Assembly: GCF_041146795.1 (NCBI RefSeq)
Contig: NC_135173.1
Coordinates: 54,562,365-54,626,364, forward strand
Length of the DNA: 64,000 bases
DNA from: Maylandia zebra
Lineage: Eukaryota > Chordata > Actinopteri > Cichliformes > Cichlidae
Direction of reading: 5' to 3'
This document shows positions 59,301 through 64,000 of this stretch, piece by piece (the first letter of the stretch is position 1; every line of letters starts with the position of its first letter). The position numbers and the translations under genes were made by a program. Below the pieces are notes generated by a model. The model ran no database searches, was not told the origin of the DNA, and saw only the letters and a program-made list of their open reading frames with translations.

Positions 59301-61192
59301 CAAAAGAATCCCTTAATCAATCAGTTTTAAAGGGGACCTACTACGGTCATTTCTAATTCCGTATTTCTAGTCTTGAATTCAGCTACAGTAGCTTCATCCT
59401 AGACCCTGGTGCAGTACCACAGTTTATTCACTGTATGAACTAAACTATTTTGCCCGCTTCCTTTGAACCAGCTTTGTTCTGGCTGGCTGTTCCTCGCAAA
59501 CAGAAGGTTTGAACAGCAGGTGGGCGGGGGCCACTGGGCCTACGTTCGGAGCTGAGTGCCTGAAATGACTGCATCAGGGATATCCCCTCGCTTTGACACC
59601 ATACAAACACAAAGAGCTGAAAACTCTGAGTGTGTTTATACTGAACCCTGAGCTTTAGCCTTTGGGATTACTTACACATATGCTGACTTCATTATACAAA
59701 AAATTGTCTAATAGGGTATAACAGGTCCCCTTTAAGCTGTAATCAGGTGTACAGTTTTGTAGGAATTGCTATAAGACCATCTCAACAAATGTAATTTTAG
59801 AATCTACATGTGTTCTCTATTTGTCACAAGTGAAATATTTCAAGCCTTTTTTGTTCTCATTTTGATGATCATGGCTTATAGCTCACGGAAATCGGAAGTC
59901 CAGTACCTTAGATTAACAGAATCTTTTTCTTAGAGTTTAAATAGTGTGTATGTCTCATTTGAGTTCAGTACATAATGCCACAGTCACAGGAAGGATTGCT
60001 GACTTCACAGTTGTCAGAGGGCAATCATCAACACCCTCCACAAGGTAGGTAAGCCACAGAAGGTGATTAGTGAAAAGGGGTTGCTATATACAAAGTGCTG
60101 TACTAAAGTATATTAATGGAAAAGTTTATACAAGAACTTGGGAGAGCTTCACAAAGAGAGTCAGAGCCACTATGCAAAGACTTTCTTCAGGAAAGGGGCT
60201 ACAACTGTTGCATTCTTGACATCGGCCAACTGCTGAACCAGATACAGCATCACAAACGTCTTACCTGGGCTAAGGAGAAAAAGAACCGGACCGTTGCTCA
60301 GTGGCCCACGGTCATCTTTTCAGATGAAAAGAAAATGCCGCATTTCATTTGGAAATTGAGGCCCTAGAGTCTGGAGAAAGCGTGAAAAGCCACTGAATCC
60401 AAGGTGTCTAGTGCAAAGTTTGCAGTCTGTCTGCTGTATTTTATCAAGGCTAAAGTCAACACAGGTGTCTACCAGGAGATTTTTACACCACTTCATGTTT
60501 CCATCTACTCATAAGCTTGAAGGGGATCTGGTTTTCCTTTTCCAGGAGGACTTGGCAGCACAGGCCCAAATCTATTTCCCAATTGCTCGTAGAATACATG
60601 AGGTTTCGTCAAACCGAAGATGAGAACCACCTAATACAGGCTAAGCCCTGCTGTCAAAGCTACCCGGGCTTCAGTCGCACCTCAGCAGTGCCCCAAGCTG
60701 ATCACCTCCATGTCGTACCACACTGATGCGGTACAAGCCATAATAGTCAAAATAAAATCAAAAAAGCTTGAAATATTTAAATTTATGCATAATGAATATA
60801 GATTACATGGAAAAAAACTAAAATCAATCAGTATGAATGAGATCATGCTCATCAAAAGGTTAATATTATCAAATAAAACATTATATTCATTTTTGTAATT
60901 AAAAAGAGATCTAAAAATAGTGACTTTTTTGACACAGCCCAAACGTCTTTCACATCCCTCACCCATCTTTGTAGTTCATGACCATATCCACCAGTGTGTT
61001 CAGTGTTCTGGTGAGTTCAGGTGGATTTGGAGGGAGTTTCTCAGCTGGTGGGCGCCCTCGCTTCCTTTTGACTTTCTCGCCAGTTTCTTGCCCAGCCTTC
61101 AGGTCTTTCACTGCTTGATGATCACCTTTACGCTTCTTCAGACTGATGTCCTCCTCCATGTCCTCTAGAGAACCGTTCTCTCTTGCCTCGAG
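56376..61192 (-). CDS. smarca2: smarca2-like SWI/SNF ATPase, last five exons
   Basis: ATPase of the nuclear BAF complex; only the C-terminal 238 codons are here. Minus-strand exons in order: 60963-61192, 58573-58678, 56907-57008, 56628-56772 and 56376-56509 (stop 56376-56378), all GT/AG and in phase (717 nt). They give [11 protein letters not shown], then an AT-hook ([19 protein letters not shown]), then a bromodomain: [49 protein letters not shown] with the acetyl-lysine-binding Asn in TYN, and [30 protein letters not shown] and SARQ favour SMARCA2 over SMARCA4. The tail ([13 protein letters not shown]) matches the acidic end but lacks the long Glu run I remember. The helicase exons must lie beyond 64000 if the gene is whole. 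Confidence 0.85.
56785..56822. repeat. (CA)n microsatellite
   Basis: A CA run with one interruption, ending in cgcgcg. It begins 13 bp outside the acceptor of the fourth smarca2-like exon (56772), inside its polypyrimidine region when read on the minus strand. Confidence 0.85.
57009..58572 (-). other. smarca2-like intron
   Basis: A segment at about 57390-57600 (caccactagatgtcagtagattgcac and ctatggtggctgttgtaggac) resembles fish repeats I recall, with low certainty. GTTAGC-type repeats occur near 57745-57775. No exon is recognised. Confidence 0.4.
59115..59152. repeat. (CCAT)n microsatellite
   Basis: About nine uninterrupted units. Confidence 0.9.
59327..59735. mobile_element. MITE with TTAA ends
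   Basis: The left end TTAAAGGGGACCT is the exact reverse complement of the right end AGGTCCCCTTTAA. The TTAA at 59327-59330 and 59732-59735 fits the target duplication of piggyBac-type elements. At about 409 bp it has no coding capacity, so it is a non-autonomous element. Family assignment is inferred from the TTAA. Confidence 0.75.
60000..60640 (+). mobile_element. Degenerate Tc1-like transposase remnant
   Basis: Translation shows [15 protein letters not shown] and [11 protein letters not shown], the region of the first catalytic Asp, then broken frames with [18 protein letters not shown] and [12 protein letters not shown] segments. It differs from the young Tc1-like copy at 51256, so it is another family. 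It is heavily decayed. Confidence 0.7.
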
Positions 61193-64000
61193 CTGTGGGT
61201 GGGGAAATCTTGTAAATGCACATGTATTTTCTTTTTGTTTAGTTCCTACTTCAGCAACACAAAGACTGAGGAGGAGAGAGAATATTTGCTAGAGAATGGG
61301 AGGAAAGAGTTCATTTCAAAACTTCTATTTTCTGTTTATTCTAACTTGGCCTCTTTGATTTTCATGTCAAAGCTCTCGGGAAAACGCATAGTACGTGTTT
61401 TTCCCAGACGCAAACCTGAAGCGCTTAAGACGACAAACTGCAGATTCTAAATTTAAAACCTCCAAATTAAAGCACTCTAAGTCTCCATCTAATTAGCAGC
61501 TGGAATTCAGGCATTTGGAATTACAGAGCATGGTTTTGTATTCAAATGAATTAGGACTCATTTATTTATTACAATAGCATCTGAATTTATATGGACTGAA
61601 GCAACCCAGTGCCGTCTCTGCAAATTTAGGACAGATTATTTGATCTGTGGGCTTTGATGTGAGATGATTATCGAGGGGATGCTTATTTTTTAATGCACGA
61701 CGAGTCGGAATGGATTCGAGGAAGCCCTTTTCTGTCAAAGCACAGAGTCTAAAAATGCCATTGTGCCATAAATATGAATCTATATTTTGCTGCTTTGCAC
61801 TCAGCCTTGTGCATGCAAGACAGAGAGAAAAAAGAGAGCCGGAATCATTATTTTAGGTGTGTGGTGTTTGACAAGGGTGCGTGCTGCATCCCGAGTTATG
61901 TTCAACCGTTTCATCCGCTCCTTTTCGATTATGCAGCGACCACTGTGTTTTCCACAAAGGCAATTAGAGGCCAGAAACAAGAGTGAGTGTGCATGCAGCA
62001 CAAGCAGCACAAGCAGCTCTTGCAGCAGCAGCAGCAGCAGCTGGAGGGGGGGTAGAGAGGGCATGCTGTCCAATCTGAACAGAATATTGATGCATCAATA
62101 ATACAGGATCATACAGTACACACATCAGCCTTCACATCATATAATACAGCACGCCTGCTGATCTCTCAAGGACGCAAACTTGAGATATTTAACACACACT
62201 GATCCGAGGAGCAGCGAACGGTGCCATGCAGAATTAGAAAAAATGGAAAAACAATAACAATAACCCCCCCCCCTTCCCCCCACCTCAAAAAAACCAAAAA
62301 AAAAAAACAGGACTGAAGATACATGCCTGCACTTCCAACCATAAAAAAGACATAGCAGAAGCTGACTTAGAGGAGACAACAGCACTAGAGACAACAATAG
62401 AAATCCTGCTCATCATTGTTCGGGGCTCAAATGTAGGCTTTGAAAAGCCCCGCTACTCCCTCTAAGGGGAAGCAATCGTTCCAGCGGAATACTGGAGGGA
62501 TAGAGGGTAATCCTCAAAGATGTATAACACAGCTGAGAGCTGCCTGATTGACTGTGCATGTGGAGTGGAAGGGTGTCAGAGTGTGCATGTGATGCTCCAT
62601 GCCTGTGCTATCTCCTAACAAGCCTGCCTCTTCCCTGACTAATCTGGCAAAGATTCCCTCTCATCTGTTACAACACACACCTACACACTCTCTCTCCCTG
62701 CCTCTTGCGCACACACGCATACACTCTCTCTCTTTCCTTGGCGTGCGCGCGCACACACACACATACACACACATTTTATCCATCTCTTCCTCTCTTCCCA
62801 TGCGATGTACCCTGGCTGAATCCTGAGCCTGTGAAGAAAAGACATGGAGGAGGATATTTACCTGACTGCAATCTGCAGGCTGGTTATCGGGATCGGCTGC
62901 AGCTGTGGGGGAGAGAATTAGCAAGCCAGCATAGCGGCGAGCTGCTAGTCTCTTCATCAGCTGATCACTCAGAAGCAGAGCCCAGAAGGGGGGAGAATAA
63001 AAGCGCTATGTTTTCATATACAAATCATTGGGCAGGGGGAAAATACAAATGCCATACCCATCTCCCGTCTGCAGCTCTCCGAAGTCTTTTTCCTGACTCT
63101 GGAAGGCCCCGAGCTTGTCTCCCTCTGCATGTTTTTAATATCGACTGTTGCCAGACGTTATTATTTTTTTCTTTCCTCTCTCTCTCTCTCTCTCCCTCTC
63201 TCTCTTTCTCTCTTCCTACCCCTCTGTTAAAGTTGTCGGGTCCTTTTTTATTTTTATTATTTCTTTAAAAAAAAATCTGCACTGTATTTTGGAGGGATCG
63301 TACTGTTCGTTATCAACTAAGGCAAGCAAGAAACTCCTGCTGGAACCAGGAGTCCAAGCCTGAAAGCAGCACGGACATTCATGAGTTCACTCGAGAGCAC
63401 GTTTGAATGTGCAGCCGCCTCGGAATTCCAGCAGGGTGATTAATGCATAAATATTGACTCAGATTACACTTAATTCCTCAGCCGAGACAGCAAGGAAAGA
63501 AGAAAAAAAGTTCTCTGCAAAGTCCGAGCCGCTGAGCTGCAGCAATTGCAGAAAAAAAAAGGGGAGTTTTTCTACTTTAGGCAAGTATTCAAAGCCATGT
63601 GGTTTCTGTAAAGCAATTAGTTTTCTTCCTAACATGTGCACAAAAAAACAAGCCAAAAAGGCTGCTGCTGGATAACAGCACATGTAACAGCACAGAAAAA
63701 CATATGCAAAAAAAAATTTAAAAAAATGTCTGATGTCAGAGCAACATCGTTTTGTCCAGTGGAAATACTTGTGAAGTGGAGGATCTCAGCTGAATGGAAT
63801 TCAGTGAGAGAAAATCATAATGCACGAGTTACAGACTATTTGTCATGCCATGCTACCCTACTACAGTATACATACACTCCTATATTCGTCCACTTTATTA
63901 GGTACGCCTACTCTTATGCGCCCTAACACGAATATATGGTAAGCCAATCATATGACAGCAACTCAGTGCATTTGGGCACGTAAGCATGCTCCAGGCGATC
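61193..64000. other. Non-coding right end of the window
   Basis: Upstream of the last recognised smarca2-like exon on the minus strand. No further helicase exon was found on that strand. It contains an AGC-rich tract (about 62005-62042), CA repeats (about 62748-62773), a CT-rich tract (about 63176-63213) and two AT-rich stretches (61490-61790 and 63370-63480) that look like conserved non-coding DNA rather than repeats, an impression only. The open frames over the CA and CT tracts are low-complexity artefacts. Confidence 0.4.

Larger units (their letters stand above)
58679..60962 (-). other. smarca2-like intron with transposon debris
   Basis: Splits the AT-hook exon from the bromodomain exons. 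Contains a CATC microsatellite (59115-59152), a TTAA-flanked MITE (59327-59735) and a Tc1-like remnant (about 60000-60640). No coding sequence is recognised in the rest. Confidence 0.55.

Noticed and set aside
62705..63268. 187-codon open frame near the right edge
   Set aside because: Largely translated CA and CT repeats (THTHTH and SLSLSL runs), so low complexity.
1..64000. CRISPR arrays, tRNA, rRNA or operon-like gene clusters
   Set aside because: No regularly spaced repeats, cloverleaf sequences or prokaryotic signals were seen; the DNA is vertebrate.

Overview
The window is vertebrate nuclear DNA. It has long GT/AG introns, teleost-type interspersed repeats and single-copy genes in the order dck, slc4a4, npffr2, an order also known in tetrapods. 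The repeats (Tc1-like transposons, an RTE-like LINE, a TTAA-type MITE and several high-copy fish repeats) point to a ray-finned fish, probably a percomorph and possibly a cichlid. The species call is inference. No bacterial, plasmid, phage or CRISPR feature was seen.

Layout. Positions 1-4118 hold exons 2-7 of deoxycytidine kinase (dck, + strand); its first exon lies left of the window. Positions about 4860-36464 hold the electrogenic sodium bicarbonate cotransporter NBCe1 (slc4a4a, + strand). It was rebuilt as 25 coding exons that join in phase to 1072 codons plus stop, with a further exon 26 for an alternative C-terminus. Positions 43741-45505 hold the neuropeptide FF receptor npffr2 (+ strand, 3 exons, 441 residues). 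Positions 48964-52861 are a transposon cluster: a 5'-truncated GC-rich RTE-like LINE with a perfect 17-bp target duplication, then a 1604-bp Tc1-like element with 200-bp inverted repeats and one nonsense codon. Positions 56376-61192 hold the last five exons of a smarca2-like SWI/SNF ATPase (- strand): the AT-hook/bromodomain end. The rest of that gene would lie right of the window. The last 2.8 kb is non-coding as far as can be seen.

The genes do not form a pathway. They are neighbours in a partly conserved vertebrate block: a nucleoside salvage kinase, an acid-base transporter, a peptide GPCR and a chromatin remodeller. No wholly new system was found. The most interesting signals are in slc4a4a: an unlisted in-frame 96-nt candidate cassette exon, an unusually weak donor followed by an intronic stop and AATAAA that could give a cytosolic-domain-only isoform, and a 97-nt exon whose skipping opens a PDZ-binding tail. 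A 60-bp near-perfect duplicate of the dck exon 2 acceptor region lies inside dck intron 2. Exon calls rest on reading frame, splice dinucleotides and remembered family sequences; nothing was aligned by software.
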